In this document: piece after piece, positions 44,763 through 54,439 of the stretch
Position numbering within the stretch: the first letter of the stretch is position 1
Layout of the letters: each line of letters starts with the position of its first letter
DNA from: Desulfuromonadaceae bacterium
Lineage (GTDB): Bacteria > Desulfobacterota > Desulfuromonadia > Geobacterales > Pseudopelobacteraceae
Reading direction: 5' to 3'
Length of the DNA stretch: 64,000 bases
Assembly (NCBI GenBank): GCA_028681335.1
Contig: JAQUIT010000010.1
Span: 86,729-150,728 of the forward strand
Position numbers and translations under genes: made by a program
Notes under the pieces: model-generated
The model's input: the letters and a program-made list of their open reading frames with translations, nothing else
Databases searched by the model: none
What the model was told of the DNA's origin: nothing

Positions 44763-45320
44763 ATGCCAAAGAACGTGCTTGATGACATGAAGATCCACAT
44801 GGAGAAGACGCTTGGCGTCCTCAAAAATGAATTTCAGAAGATCCGCACCGGGCGTGCAACTACCGGCATTCTGGATTCGATAACCGTCGATTATTACGGC
44901 TCCACCTCATCGCTCAGCCAGGTAGCCACGCTGGCTGTCCCTGAGGCACGGACCATTACGGTGACACCATGGGAAGCCAAACTCATCCCCATCATCGAAA
45001 AAGCTATAATGAATGCCAACATCGGCCTGACTCCATCCAATGATGGCAAGTCAATCCGCCTGAACCTCCCACCTCTGACCGAAGAGCGCCGTAAAGATAT
45101 CGTCAAGGGGCTTAAGAAAAGGGCGGAAGACGACAAAATTGCGATCAGAAATATCCGTCGTGATGCGATCGACAAGCTGAAGAAATTGGAAAAAGACAAA
45201 GCTATTACCGAAGATGAACTAAAAAAATATGAAAAAGATGTCCAGGAGTGCACCAAAAGTTTTGAGATGAAGATGGATGAGGCGGTTGCACATAAAGAGA
45301 AAGAGGTCATGGAAGTTTGA
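44763..45320 (+). CDS. frr: Ribosome recycling factor
   Basis: A 185-residue factor that, with EF-G, splits post-termination ribosomes. It has the expected two-domain sequence: RTGRATTGILDSITVDYYGS near 29-48, TPWEAKLIPIIEKAI and the long helical domain rich in Lys/Glu (ERRKDIVKGLKKRAEDDKIAIRNIRRD). Its end overlaps the uppS start by 4 bases. Confidence 0.97.
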   Translation: MPKNVLDDMKIHMEKTLGVLKNEFQKIRTGRATTGILDSITVDYYGSTSSLSQVATLAVPEARTITVTPWEAKLIPIIEKAIMNANIGLTPSNDGKSIRLNLPPLTEERRKDIVKGLKKRAEDDKIAIRNIRRDAIDKLKKLEKDKAITEDELKKYEKDVQECTKSFEMKMDEAVAHKEKEVMEV

Positions 45321-46075
45321 TGACGCCGCTTGACCCCAAAAAACTCCCGGTTCATCTGGCTGTCATCATGGATGGCAACGGCCGCTGGGCACAACAACGC
45401 ATGCTCAAACGCATCATAGGCCACCAGCGCGGTGCTGAAACGGTAAAAATGGTTGTAGAGCAGGCGTCCTCGCTCGGCATCAAATACCTGACCCTGTTTG
45501 CATTTTCATCAGAGAACTGGTCACGGCCGGCAATGGAAGTGCGGGCGCTGATGACGCTGCTCAAGAAATACATCCGTCAGGAAACAGCGCGTATGATGCG
45601 CAATAACATCCGCTACAATGTCATTGGCAATCGCAGCGATCTACCGGACGATGTCAACGAAACGCTGAATGATGCTATTCAGAAGACCTCTGCAAACACC
45701 GGCATGGTGTTAACGCTGGCCCTTTCCTACGGGGGGCGCCAGGAGTTATGCCGGGCCGCTGCCCGCATGGCACAGGATGCCGTTGACGGCAAACTGGCTG
45801 TCAGCAGTATCACGACCGAACTGTTCGACAGCTACTTGGACACGGGGGGGCTGCCTGACCCGGATTTCCTCATCCGTACCAGTGGCGAGATGCGCATCAG
45901 CAATTTCCTGCTCTGGCAACTAGCTTACACCGAACTTTATTTCACTGAAACAAACTGGCCGGATTTCACCATCAATGAACTACACAAAGCTCTGGTTGAT
46001 TTTCAGTCTCGTGAGCGACGTTTCGGCCTGACCGGAGACCAACTGGCACAAAGGGGCGACCTATCAAACGCCTGA
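45317..46075 (+). CDS. uppS: Isoprenyl transferase (undecaprenyl diphosphate synthase)
   Basis: A 252-residue cis-prenyltransferase making C55-PP for peptidoglycan and envelope glycans. MDGNGRWAQQR near residues 19-29 holds the catalytic Asp. SSENWSRP near 77 and RTSGEMRISNFLLWQ near 197-211 are also conserved. Coding sequence at the 3' end overlaps the proposed start of cdsA by 13 bases. Confidence 0.96.
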   Translation: MMTPLDPKKLPVHLAVIMDGNGRWAQQRMLKRIIGHQRGAETVKMVVEQASSLGIKYLTLFAFSSENWSRPAMEVRALMTLLKKYIRQETARMMRNNIRYNVIGNRSDLPDDVNETLNDAIQKTSANTGMVLTLALSYGGRQELCRAAARMAQDAVDGKLAVSSITTELFDSYLDTGGLPDPDFLIRTSGEMRISNFLLWQLAYTELYFTETNWPDFTINELHKALVDFQSRERRFGLTGDQLAQRGDLSNA

Positions 46076-46857
46076 TTTCCGCAATTCTACTGTTGCCAAT
46101 CGTCATCCTGATCGTCCTGAAGGGTGGAACATCACTCTTTGCCGTCATGCTGGCTGTTTTCTCCGCCGTAGGAATAGCAGAATTCTATCGCATGGCCATG
46201 CCGACAAGGAAAATTGAACGCTGGCTCGCTGTTCCTGCAGGATCTGCGCTCCTTTTTTTGCCGCTTATCGGCAACGACAAGTTTATCGCCCCCGCTGTCG
46301 GGCTCCTTTTTATTGGATTCTCGTTCCTGTTCCTGTTCCGGATCCGCTCGATTGAAACAGCTGCACGCGAAATGGCCTTTGCGCTGCTGGCTTTTCTGTA
46401 TATCCCGTGTATGCTTATGCACCTCATCCAACTGCGCCAGACGACCTTCGGTATTCAGTGGATATTTGTTATTATGCTGATAGTTATGACCAATGACTCT
46501 GCCGCCTATTACTCCGGCAGCGCGTTCGGCAAACACCGTCTGTATCCTCTGGTCAGCCCCAAGAAAAGCATTGAGGGTGCTATCGGCGGCCTGCTTGGCA
46601 GCATCTGCGGCACACTGTTGGCAAAGTTCACTTTCTTTCCCCAACTGACATTACTCGATGCCGTCCTTACGGCTCTTGTTATCGGCATGGTAGGCCAGGC
46701 TGGCGACCTTTTTGAATCACTGCTAAAGCGCAGCTTCGGCGTCAAAGACTCAGGATCCATCATTCCGGGACACGGCGGTGTACTCGATCGCCTCGACAGC
46801 ATCCTCTTCGCCGCACCGCTCACCTATTATTATGTTCTCTTCTTTTTCAGAGGCTAG
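46063..46857 (+). CDS. cdsA: Phosphatidate cytidylyltransferase (start apparently ATC)
   Basis: An integral membrane enzyme making CDP-diacylglycerol. The C-terminal signature is complete (KSFGVKDSG-type block KRSFGVKDSGSIIPGHGGVLDRLDS, with conserved NDSAAY and SPKKSIEGA earlier). The first ATG/GTG/TTG in frame is TTG at 46093, but the conserved N-terminal KRLISAILLLP lies upstream of it. An ATC at 46063 directly precedes this block, 6 bases after AAGGGG, and would give a normal 264-residue protein. I list this start. The alternatives are CTG 46072 (overlapping the uppS stop) or TTG 46093. Confidence 0.85.
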   Translation: MKRLISAILLLPIVILIVLKGGTSLFAVMLAVFSAVGIAEFYRMAMPTRKIERWLAVPAGSALLFLPLIGNDKFIAPAVGLLFIGFSFLFLFRIRSIETAAREMAFALLAFLYIPCMLMHLIQLRQTTFGIQWIFVIMLIVMTNDSAAYYSGSAFGKHRLYPLVSPKKSIEGAIGGLLGSICGTLLAKFTFFPQLTLLDAVLTALVIGMVGQAGDLFESLLKRSFGVKDSGSIIPGHGGVLDRLDSILFAAPLTYYYVLFFFRG

Positions 46858-46860
46858 CCA

Positions 46861-48021
46861 ATGAAAAACATTACCATTCTCGGTTCGACCGGTTCGATCG
46901 GCGTCAGTACGCTGGAGATTGTCAGCGCTCATCCCGAACGCTTCCGTGTCGTAGCCATAACTGCCGGGAGGAATCTGGAACTGTTTGTGCGGCAGATCAA
47001 ACAGTTTGCACCACGGATTGCGGCCGTTGCCTCCCACGAAGACGTCCCACGTCTGAAGGAGCTTTGCAGCGGCCTTGACGTCACCATCCTGGGCGGTGTC
47101 GAGGGTTTGATAGCCGCTGCAACTGCTGATGAAGCAGAAATGGTAGTAGCTGCCATTGTCGGTGCAGCAGGGCTTGTTCCTGCTGCCGCAGCCATCCGCG
47201 CAGGCAAGGATATTGCTCTGGCAAACAAGGAAACTCTGGTGACAGCCGGCCATCTCTTCATGGATCTGGTTGAAGAGTTCGGTGTAAAACTTTTTCCGGT
47301 AGACAGCGAACATAGCGCCATTTTCCAGTCTATTGAAGGGCACCGTAATGAGGATATAGACAAGATCATACTGACCGCGTCCGGTGGACCGTTTCTAAAT
47401 ACTCCTGCAGCTGATTTGTCAAACGTTACGGTGCGTGACGCCCTCAACCACCCCAACTGGAATATGGGGAAAAAGATCACCATCGATTCAGCTACGATGA
47501 TGAACAAGGGGCTGGAGGTCATCGAAGCGTGCTGGCTGTTCAACACACCACCAGAGAAGATTCAGGTAAATATACACCCACAGAGCATTATTCACTCGAT
47601 GGTCGAGTATGTTGACGGTTGCGTTATTGCCCAACTCGGCACACCGGACATGAAGGCCCCCATTGCCTATGCCCTTGCCTACCCTGAGCGCATTGCAACC
47701 GGCGTCAAAAAGCTTGATCTGACCTCGTTCTCCGGGCTAACCTTCTTCAAGCCTGACCTGAAAAAGTTCCGCTGCCTGGAGCTGGCCTATCGCGCAATGG
47801 CCTCGGGAGAAAGTATGCCGGCTGTGATGAATGCAGCCAATGAAATTGCTGTTGCAGAATTTCTTGGTGGACGCATTAGTTTCATCCAGATTGCCGACAC
47901 CATAGAGCGCACCATGAACGCCCACACCGCACACGAACTGCATTCAATTGATGAAGTACTTAAGGCAGACCTCTGGGGCAGAGAGTCTGCCCGAGAAATT
48001 TGCCGGGAGATGGTACACTAA
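46861..48021 (+). CDS. dxr: 1-deoxy-D-xylulose 5-phosphate reductoisomerase
   Basis: A 386-residue NADPH enzyme, the second step of the MEP isoprenoid pathway. The nucleotide-binding start is [17 protein letters not shown]. The catalytic loop region is [10 protein letters not shown] near 144-153, TASGGPFLN, and the metal/substrate segment [25 protein letters not shown] near 198-222. It provides precursors for UppS encoded two genes upstream. It starts 3 bases after cdsA and ends 1 base before rseP. Confidence 0.97.
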   Translation: MKNITILGSTGSIGVSTLEIVSAHPERFRVVAITAGRNLELFVRQIKQFAPRIAAVASHEDVPRLKELCSGLDVTILGGVEGLIAAATADEAEMVVAAIVGAAGLVPAAAAIRAGKDIALANKETLVTAGHLFMDLVEEFGVKLFPVDSEHSAIFQSIEGHRNEDIDKIILTASGGPFLNTPAADLSNVTVRDALNHPNWNMGKKITIDSATMMNKGLEVIEACWLFNTPPEKIQVNIHPQSIIHSMVEYVDGCVIAQLGTPDMKAPIAYALAYPERIATGVKKLDLTSFSGLTFFKPDLKKFRCLELAYRAMASGESMPAVMNAANEIAVAEFLGGRISFIQIADTIERTMNAHTAHELHSIDEVLKADLWGRESAREICREMVH

Positions 48022-48022
48022 T

Positions 48023-49165
48023 ATGACCGTTATATATGCAATCATTGTTTTAGGTGTTTTGATCTTTGTTCATGAGCTAGGACACTTCCTGTTTGCCAAG
48101 ATGATGGGAGTACGTGTCGAAAAGTTTTCTCTCGGTTTCGGCCCGAAACTGCTCGGCACAAAGATCGGTGAAACTGAATACCTTCTTTCTGCTTTCCCAC
48201 TCGGCGGATACGTCAAGATGTTCGGTGAAGGCGGTTTTATTGAGGGAAGTGAAACACACCACCAGCCTGAAAATGGAACCGACGCAACGATACAATCAGA
48301 CGAGACCATGCCTGGCGAACTGACCGAGTATGAAAAGAGCCGTTCCTTTTCACATAAACCTGTGCTGGCACGCATTGTAATCGTCATGGCAGGTCCGGTA
48401 TTCAACCTCTTGTTCGCCTGGCTAATCTTCATGGTAATTTGCACCATGGGCGTCCCGACGTTGACAACCAAAATAGGTGAAGCTCTCAAGGATAAACCTG
48501 CTGCAAAAGCCGGCATGCAAAAGGGCGATATCATCACCGCCATCAACAACAAACCGACCAACCAGTGGGAACAGATTGCCGAAGGGGTTGCCGCCAGCAA
48601 AGGGCAGCCACTCACAATAGTGGTAAAACGCGATTCCCGTGACATGACCTTTTCCATCACCCCTGAACCGCGCACCTCCAAGAATCTGTTTGGAGAGAGT
48701 ATCAATGGGTATGTCATCGGCGTTGCTTCGGCCGGTGAAATCGTGTCCACGTACTACGGCCCCTATCAGGCTGTTATCGTCGGGTCGAAACAGACCTGGA
48801 AAGTCATTGATCTCACGATAATGTCTCTGGTTAAAATGGCCCAGCGTGTCGTGCCGATGGACAGTGTCGGCGGACCGATTATGATCGCCAAGATGGCCGG
48901 CGAGCAGGCCTCTGCCGGTGGTGCCAGTTTCCTGGCTTTTATGGCGCTGCTCTCGATAAATCTTGGCGTGCTGAACCTGCTGCCGGTGCCGGTGCTTGAT
49001 GGCGGTCACCTGCTGTTCTATTTTATGGAGCTTATCTTCCGCCGACCAGTGCCACAAAAGGTTCGCGAGTTTGCCCAACAGATCGGCATGGTACTTCTCT
49101 TAGGCTTGATGGTTCTTGCTTTCTACAACGACATCATCAGATATTTTTTCAGCACGCAGGGCTAG
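48023..49165 (+). CDS. rseP: Site-2 intramembrane metalloprotease RseP
   Basis: A 380-residue polytopic protease with zinc motif HELGH at 17-21, a PDZ domain around 130-210 (KPAAKAGMQKGDIITAINN) and the second zinc ligand in LLPVPVLDGGHLLF near 324. Site-2 proteases cleave anti-sigma factors and remnant signal peptides. ATG 48023 is 1 base after the dxr stop; longer readings into dxr are not supported. Confidence 0.95.
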   Translation: MTVIYAIIVLGVLIFVHELGHFLFAKMMGVRVEKFSLGFGPKLLGTKIGETEYLLSAFPLGGYVKMFGEGGFIEGSETHHQPENGTDATIQSDETMPGELTEYEKSRSFSHKPVLARIVIVMAGPVFNLLFAWLIFMVICTMGVPTLTTKIGEALKDKPAAKAGMQKGDIITAINNKPTNQWEQIAEGVAASKGQPLTIVVKRDSRDMTFSITPEPRTSKNLFGESINGYVIGVASAGEIVSTYYGPYQAVIVGSKQTWKVIDLTIMSLVKMAQRVVPMDSVGGPIMIAKMAGEQASAGGASFLAFMALLSINLGVLNLLPVPVLDGGHLLFYFMELIFRRPVPQKVREFAQQIGMVLLLGLMVLAFYNDIIRYFFSTQG

Positions 49166-49215
49166 ACCGTTTCAGAGAAAGTCATGCCATCTACAGCAGT
49201 GAAAGGAGTTTTTGA

Positions 49216-50262
49216 ATGTCCTCCGCATCGAAACAGGACGTTATAACACCTCATGACACCCGCTATCTGCTCGTACTGCCTTTTTCAACCGACCCGGTTC
49301 TAGCCAGGCGATTCCTCGCCCGTGACAGCAACATTGTCGGCAATATCCGCTTTGGCAAGATTCTGGAAACGCTTGACAAAGTGGCAGAGAACACCGCTCT
49401 GGCATATGTCCATCGCTTTTACCCGGGTGCCAGAGTCGTTACCGCCGCAATTGACAGTATAATCCTGAGAAATCCCGCCGACACAAAACATGACTTGGTC
49501 TTTTCAGCACAGATCAACCATGTTGGAAAGTCTTCGATGGAAGTTGGCATCAGGATAGAGTGTCTTGGCGAAGGTTCCAGCCATCTCGCAACCTGCTACT
49601 TCACCATGGTGGCCCGTTCAACAGACTGCGGCGAAGCTAAAAGTCTGGCTCTTCCCCAGCTGCACTATCCTGAAGAGATCGACAAAAAAAGATATCAGAA
49701 AGCCGAACAGCGGCGACAGGCATATCGTGACGGACTTGTAAAAGCTGAAGAAATGCCGTCGTTGGATGAATACCTGTTACTCAAAAAGCTCCACAAAGCA
49801 CAGGAGCAAACCACATTCGACGGCATATATGCCGGGCGGCTTACGTTGGAATCCACCTGTAAGGCATATCCGGAGCAGGAAAACGTTCCCAGAACTATTT
49901 TTGGCGGTTACCTGATAAGGAAAGCGTATGAATTAGCGGCTCTGGCTGCAGAAATGGTCGCACCTGACCGGGCGGTGCCATGTCAGGTTAATCGCATCAA
50001 CTTCAATCAACCGGTACTGCTCGGTGATCAGCTTAAATTCACGGCACGGGTGGTCTACACCGGCAAAACAACCATTGCCGTGCAAAGCGATATTGAACGT
50101 TTTAGCCGCACAGACAGTAACAAGTCCCTTTCAAACTCCTGCCTGTTTACCTTTCGTAACGTCGGTAGTGATATGAGCCCCATAGCGGTACCATTTATAT
50201 ACCCGGTAACGTATGCAGAAGATGCACGTTTTTTAAACGCCTACCGCCAGCGACTCGATTAA
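49216..50262 (+). CDS. Double-hotdog acyl-CoA thioesterase
   Basis: A 348-residue protein with two hotdog domains. The first (about 20-145) contains NIVGNIRFGKILETLDKVAENTA. The second (about 200-335) contains RTIFGGYLIRKAYELAALAAEM and INFNQPVLLGDQLKF. The arrangement resembles eukaryotic-type acyl-CoA hydrolases (ACOT/BFIT-like), which release CoA from fatty acyl-CoA. Chain-length preference cannot be read. AAAGGAG precedes the ATG. It lies 50 bases after rseP, but a shared role with it is not evident. Confidence 0.82.
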   Translation: MSSASKQDVITPHDTRYLLVLPFSTDPVLARRFLARDSNIVGNIRFGKILETLDKVAENTALAYVHRFYPGARVVTAAIDSIILRNPADTKHDLVFSAQINHVGKSSMEVGIRIECLGEGSSHLATCYFTMVARSTDCGEAKSLALPQLHYPEEIDKKRYQKAEQRRQAYRDGLVKAEEMPSLDEYLLLKKLHKAQEQTTFDGIYAGRLTLESTCKAYPEQENVPRTIFGGYLIRKAYELAALAAEMVAPDRAVPCQVNRINFNQPVLLGDQLKFTARVVYTGKTTIAVQSDIERFSRTDSNKSLSNSCLFTFRNVGSDMSPIAVPFIYPVTYAEDARFLNAYRQRLD

Positions 50263-50316
50263 ACAACCAAACATAACAGATTCCAGCCTGATAACGTGAT
50301 CCGGAGCGCTTGAATA

Positions 50317-51024
50317 ATGAACATCCTCGCCATTGACACTTCAACATCCCTAGCCAGCATAGCTGTCGCCGTTGACGATCAGATTGTCGCAGAATCACTC
50401 CTTAACACAAACCGTACACTCTCTGCCCGCATTGTACCTGAGATAGAGCGCATATTGGCAACAGCCGGACTGACCATTGCCGACATTGACCTGTTCGCCT
50501 CTTCCATCGGCCCCGGTTCATTTACCGGTGTACGTGGCGGTGTAGCCACGATTCAGGGTCTGGCACTGGCGTTTGCAAAGCCCTGTGTCGGTTTTTCCTC
50601 ATTGTCCTTGCTCGCGATGAACTTTTCTCACGCAACCACACGGGTCTGCCCGATGATTGATGCGCGCAAAAGTGAACTATATGCTGCACTCTTTGACTGT
50701 TCATCCTCCCTCCCATCACCACTCATCAGCGATTGCGTTCTTCCGCCAGCAGCTCTTCTTGATCAGATTTCTGCAACGACTGAAGGTGCGGTAATCTTTG
50801 TCGGAGACGGTGCTGTACGCTACCATGACCAGATTGCCGAGCGGATGGGGAACCGCGCCATATTTGCGTCTTTCCCTCTCAACAACACCCACGCAGCCAA
50901 TGGCATCATTCTGGCGCAACACGCCTCCAAGGAAGGTAGATTGCTGGAACCTGGGCAGTTACTGCCGGTCTATCTCCGCGCATCAGATGCTGAAATAAAC
51001 CATACGTCAAAAAAACTTCCGTAA
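50317..51024 (+). CDS. tsaB: tRNA threonylcarbamoyladenosine synthesis protein TsaB
   Basis: A 235-residue ASKHA-fold protein starting ILAIDTSTSLASIAV and containing GPGSFTGVRGGVATIQGLALA near 65-86, the TsaB signature. It partners with TsaD and TsaE in making t6A37 in ANN-decoding tRNAs. The start follows CCGGAG. It is the last gene of the forward cluster before sucCD. Confidence 0.93.
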   Translation: MNILAIDTSTSLASIAVAVDDQIVAESLLNTNRTLSARIVPEIERILATAGLTIADIDLFASSIGPGSFTGVRGGVATIQGLALAFAKPCVGFSSLSLLAMNFSHATTRVCPMIDARKSELYAALFDCSSSLPSPLISDCVLPPAALLDQISATTEGAVIFVGDGAVRYHDQIAERMGNRAIFASFPLNNTHAANGIILAQHASKEGRLLEPGQLLPVYLRASDAEINHTSKKLP

Positions 51025-51056
51025 TTTACTCCTCTTGCAAATTGCATGAGTCACTC

Positions 51057-51119
51057 TCACCCTTCCCTCAAAATCTCTCACCCCGTTTGATTGCCTAATC
51101 ACCCTTCCCTGCTATACTC
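51057..51119 (+). repeat. Three 21-bp-phased repeats overlapping the sucC promoter
   Basis: TCACCC recurs at exactly 51057, 51078 and 51099. Copies 1 and 3 share 12 bases (TCACCCTTCCCT); copy 2 is TCACCCC. The 21-bp period equals two helical turns, and copy 3 abuts an extended -10 (TGCTATACT, 51110-51118). This looks like an operator array for a regulator of sucCD. It lies within the 131-base gap between tsaB and sucC. Confidence 0.55.
51110..51118 (+). promoter_or_regulatory. Extended -10 promoter element of sucC
   Basis: TGCTATACT fits an extended -10. No good -35 exists at normal spacing (TTGATT at 51087 is 20 bases away from the hexamer). The leader would be ~30 bases with a GGAGAG ribosome site before the ATG. 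Confidence 0.45.
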
Positions 51120-51155
51120 ATCTCCATACATCCTGCTGCCCATGGAGAGATCACT

Positions 51156-52346
51156 ATGAATATCCACGAATACCAGGCCAAGGAAATTCTCAGCAGTTAC
51201 GGCATCCCCATTCCCCGCGGGCGCGTGGCGCTTACTTCCGACCAGGTTGAACGTGCCGCCAAGATGATGGGTGGGCGCTGCGTCGTCAAGGCCCAGATCT
51301 ATGCCGGAGGGCGCGGCAAGGCTGGCGGCGTCAGACTTATCCATCATCCTGAGGAGGCCCAGGAATATGCCAAGGAGCTGTTCGGCCGCACTCTGGTTAC
51401 CAATCAAACCGGGCCGGAAGGTCTCAAGGTTCGCCGCATCCTGGTGGAAGAGGCGGTGGAGATCGCCCGCGAGTTTTATCTTTCCATCACGCTCGACCGG
51501 AAAACCTCCCGCTACGTTGTGATCGCCTCAGCCGAAGGCGGCATCGATATCGAAGAGGTTGCGAACAGGAGTCCGGACAAGATTCTGACTCTCACCATTG
51601 ACCCGTTTACCGGTCTGCGCCCCTACCAGGCCCGTAAGATTTCTCTCGCGTTGGGACTGTCAGGCACAATCTGTGAAGACTGCGTCGAATTGATCCTCAA
51701 CCTGTACAGTGCCTGCCAGGAAAAAGACTGTTCACTGATTGAAATAAACCCGTTGGTAGTGACCAAAGCAGGCTGGTTGATGGCTATGGACGCCAAAATC
51801 ACCTTTGACGACAACGCCGTCTATCGCCATCGCGAATACCCGGATATGGTCGATTATTCTCAGCTTGACCCGCTGGAGATCAACGCCGCCAAATACGACC
51901 TGGCCTATATCAAGCTCTCTGGAACAATCGGTTGCCTGGTCAACGGCGCCGGGTTGGCCATGGCCACACTGGATGTGCTGAATGAGTGCGGCGGTGAACC
52001 GGCCAACTTCCTCGATGTGGGAGGCGGGGCAACCCGTGAGAAGGTAGCCGAGGCATTCCGCATCATCCTGCAGGATTGCGACGTAAAAGGTATCTTCGTC
52101 AACATCTTTGGCGGCATCATGCGCTGCGATGTCATTGCCCAGGGGATTATTGAGGCTGCCGGAGCTGTCGGCTGTACCCTGCCGATTGTGGTGCGCATGG
52201 ACGGAAGTCATGTCGAGGAGGGGAAAAAGCTGTTGTTGGAATCCGGACTGAATGTACAGATCGGTCGAACGCTGGGAGATGGCGCCGCTAAAATCGTCCA
52301 GATGCTGTCTCAGGGGGTGCAAGGCCATGTCGATACTTGTCAATAA
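51156..52346 (+). CDS. sucC: Succinyl-CoA synthetase beta subunit
   Basis: A 396-residue ATP-grasp subunit. [22 protein letters not shown] opens the protein, [16 protein letters not shown] is near residues 44-59, and the C-terminal [13 protein letters not shown] with LPIVVRMDG is typical. With SucD it interconverts succinyl-CoA and succinate with formation of ATP or GTP. Acetate-oxidising Geobacter can instead use succinyl-CoA:acetate CoA-transferase, so this enzyme may be condition-specific. Its end overlaps sucD by 20 bases. Confidence 0.95.
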   Translation: MNIHEYQAKEILSSYGIPIPRGRVALTSDQVERAAKMMGGRCVVKAQIYAGGRGKAGGVRLIHHPEEAQEYAKELFGRTLVTNQTGPEGLKVRRILVEEAVEIAREFYLSITLDRKTSRYVVIASAEGGIDIEEVANRSPDKILTLTIDPFTGLRPYQARKISLALGLSGTICEDCVELILNLYSACQEKDCSLIEINPLVVTKAGWLMAMDAKITFDDNAVYRHREYPDMVDYSQLDPLEINAAKYDLAYIKLSGTIGCLVNGAGLAMATLDVLNECGGEPANFLDVGGGATREKVAEAFRIILQDCDVKGIFVNIFGGIMRCDVIAQGIIEAAGAVGCTLPIVVRMDGSHVEEGKKLLLESGLNVQIGRTLGDGAAKIVQMLSQGVQGHVDTCQ

Positions 52347-53262
52347 AGAGTCGAGAGTAGTCGTTCAGGGGATTACCGGCCGCAGCGGTCTGTTCCATAG
52401 CAAACAGTGTCGCGAATACGGGACCAGCATTGTAGCCGGAGTCACCCCCGGAAAGGGTGGCATCCATATTGAGGGCATCCCGGTCTTCAACACCGTTGCC
52501 GAGGCTATCAAATACACCGAGGCCAACGTATCGATGATCTTTGTACCACCACCCGGTGCCGCCGACGCCATTTTAGAATCTATCGACGCCGGTCTCGATC
52601 TGGCTATCTGCATCACCGAAGGAATCCCGATTCGTGACATGGTACCGGTCAAGGCGGTTCTCAAAGGGAGCAAAACCCGCCTCATAGGCCCCAATTGCCC
52701 CGGCATCATTACTCCCGGTGAATGCAAGGTCGGCATTATGCCGGGACATATCCACAAACCGGGTAAGATCGGGGTCGTCTCACGCAGCGGCACACTTACC
52801 TATGAAGCGGTCAAGCAGCTGACTGACGCAGGCCTTGGCCAGTCCACCTGCGTCGGCATCGGCGGCGACCCGATCATCGGCATGAATTTCATTGACGTCC
52901 TGACGCTCTTTAATCAGGACCCGGACACGGAAGCGGTGTTCATGATTGGCGAGATCGGTGGCGGTGCCGAAGAAGCGGCTGCCGAGTGGATCAGGGGACA
53001 CATGACAAAACCGGTAGCGGCCTTCATCGCCGGCGTCACCGCCCCTCCCGGTAGACGGATGGGGCATGCAGGGGCAATCATCACCGGCGGCAAGGGTAAA
53101 GCCGAAGACAAGATCCGCATCCTGCAGGAGTGCGGTGTAGTTGTAGCAACGAGTCCGACGCGGATGGGTGAGGCGATGTTGGAGGCAAGGAAATTGGCGG
53201 AAAAGGTGGCAACAAAAGCATCAGTCAAACCAACTGCGAAGAGAAACAAAAAAACAACCTGA
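52327..53262 (+). CDS. sucD: Succinyl-CoA synthetase alpha subunit
   Basis: A 311-residue subunit with a CoA-binding Rossmann domain ([18 protein letters not shown] near 11-28), [21 protein letters not shown] near 120-140 and the phosphorylated His247 in [11 protein letters not shown] 52327 inside the sucC end gives the conserved N-terminus; a longer reading from 52252 is unlikely. The C-terminal tail is Lys/Thr-rich ([11 protein letters not shown]). Confidence 0.95.
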   Translation: MSILVNKESRVVVQGITGRSGLFHSKQCREYGTSIVAGVTPGKGGIHIEGIPVFNTVAEAIKYTEANVSMIFVPPPGAADAILESIDAGLDLAICITEGIPIRDMVPVKAVLKGSKTRLIGPNCPGIITPGECKVGIMPGHIHKPGKIGVVSRSGTLTYEAVKQLTDAGLGQSTCVGIGGDPIIGMNFIDVLTLFNQDPDTEAVFMIGEIGGGAEEAAAEWIRGHMTKPVAAFIAGVTAPPGRRMGHAGAIITGGKGKAEDKIRILQECGVVVATSPTRMGEAMLEARKLAEKVATKASVKPTAKRNKKTT

Positions 53263-53368
53263 GTGCCCCACCGTCATGGAGAGTGAATGTGGTTACAAAA
53301 TGCGGATGAATGCCGTCATAGCCATATGGACAGTGATCGTCCCCCACAGGGGGGGGCGAAAAGAAAAC

Positions 53369-53400
53369 AAACAACCCCGCCGCAAGCAGCGGGGTTGTTT
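53369..53400. terminator. Bidirectional terminator between sucD and the YeiH-like gene
   Basis: A perfect 12-bp stem (AAACAACCCCGC / GCGGGGTTGTTT) with an 8-base loop. The right arm runs into the stop codon of the convergent transporter gene. A short C5/G5 hairpin just upstream (53340-53356) may add to it. Confidence 0.9.
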
Positions 53401-54331
53401 ATTTAATCCAACCGGACATGATGGCAATCCCGCTTGAAACCGAAACAAGGGCCCAGAGGGTTACCCCTTGGGCCAACGGCTTGATACCGGTTTTACCCAG
53501 CACCTCTCTGGTTAAACCGCTCCCGATCAGAAAGAGGGTCACTACCAGACTCTGCTTTGCTATGCTGTTGAGCGGTTGCCAGAGTTGTTCAAACTGGGGC
53601 AGCATTGTTTTAATGGTTGCAGCAGCAATAAAACCGAGAATGAAGAGCGGGAATTTTACTTTTCCCTCGGACTTGGTGAACCAGGCGGCGACCAGGGCTG
53701 CAGGCATAATCCATAAAGCCCTCGTCAGCTTGACCGTTGTACCGATGGCTAAGGCAAGCCCGCCGTAGGCGGCCGCTGCCCCCACCACGCTGCTGGTGTC
53801 GTGGATCGCCAGAGCCGACCAGAGGCCGAATTGCCGCTGCCCCATCCCCAGGAGGTGCCCGAGAGGAGGAAACAGGATCAGGGCGATTGAATTAAGGGTA
53901 AAAATGGTAGCCAACGCAACGCCGGTTTCCTCTGCTTCTGCCTTGATCACCGGAGCCATCGCCGCAATGGCGCTGCCACCACAGATGGCCGTTCCAAAAG
54001 AAATCAGCGTGGAAGTCCGTGCCGGTGTCTTGTAAAGCCTGCCCAACAGATATCCCACTATCATGGTGAAACTTATACTGATTGCGGTATAGACAAAGGC
54101 TTCCTTGCCGGTCTTGAAAAGTTCCGGCAGGTTCATGCCGAACCCCAGTCCAACGACAGAAGCTTGCAGCAGTCGCCTGCTCCAGGTCGATGTAGTAGCA
54201 CCCCACGGATTACCGATCACAACCCCGAACGTAATCCCGGCCACTAGGGCTATGGGGGCGGTGATTATTGGCCAGCAGCAGCCTAATAACAGTATCCAGA
54301 ACAACACTTTCAAGCCAGCATCGCTTTTCAC
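53399..54331 (-). CDS. YeiH/UPF0324-family membrane protein (putative sulfate or anion exporter)
   Basis: A 310-residue polytopic membrane protein with ~9-10 hydrophobic segments and family-typical blocks: VVGLGFGMNL near 59, SFGTAICGGSAIAAMAPVI near 112-130 and AIHDTSSVVGAA near 174. The UPF0324/YeiH family is predicted to move inorganic anions; transport is not proven. The start is GTG at 54331 after AAAGGAG. Nearby lies a YeiE-like LysR regulator, and yeiE-yeiH pairing is known from enterobacteria. Confidence 0.85.
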   Translation of the reverse strand: MKSDAGLKVLFWILLLGCCWPIITAPIALVAGITFGVVIGNPWGATTSTWSRRLLQASVVGLGFGMNLPELFKTGKEAFVYTAISISFTMIVGYLLGRLYKTPARTSTLISFGTAICGGSAIAAMAPVIKAEAEETGVALATIFTLNSIALILFPPLGHLLGMGQRQFGLWSALAIHDTSSVVGAAAAYGGLALAIGTTVKLTRALWIMPAALVAAWFTKSEGKVKFPLFILGFIAAATIKTMLPQFEQLWQPLNSIAKQSLVVTLFLIGSGLTREVLGKTGIKPLAQGVTLWALVSVSSGIAIMSGWIK

Positions 54332-54439
54332 GACCGTCTCCTTTTATCAGCTTACTTCTTCTCTACGCTGTCTTCCCCGGTTGAATTAATTCCCTTTTAA
54401 GCCCAAAGAGTTGGCCGAAACTTACGACTGAACACTTTG

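Noticed and set aside
53168..53437. Frame crossing the sucD end and terminator
   Set aside because: Overlaps sucD in another frame and the terminator stem; no ribosome site or motif.
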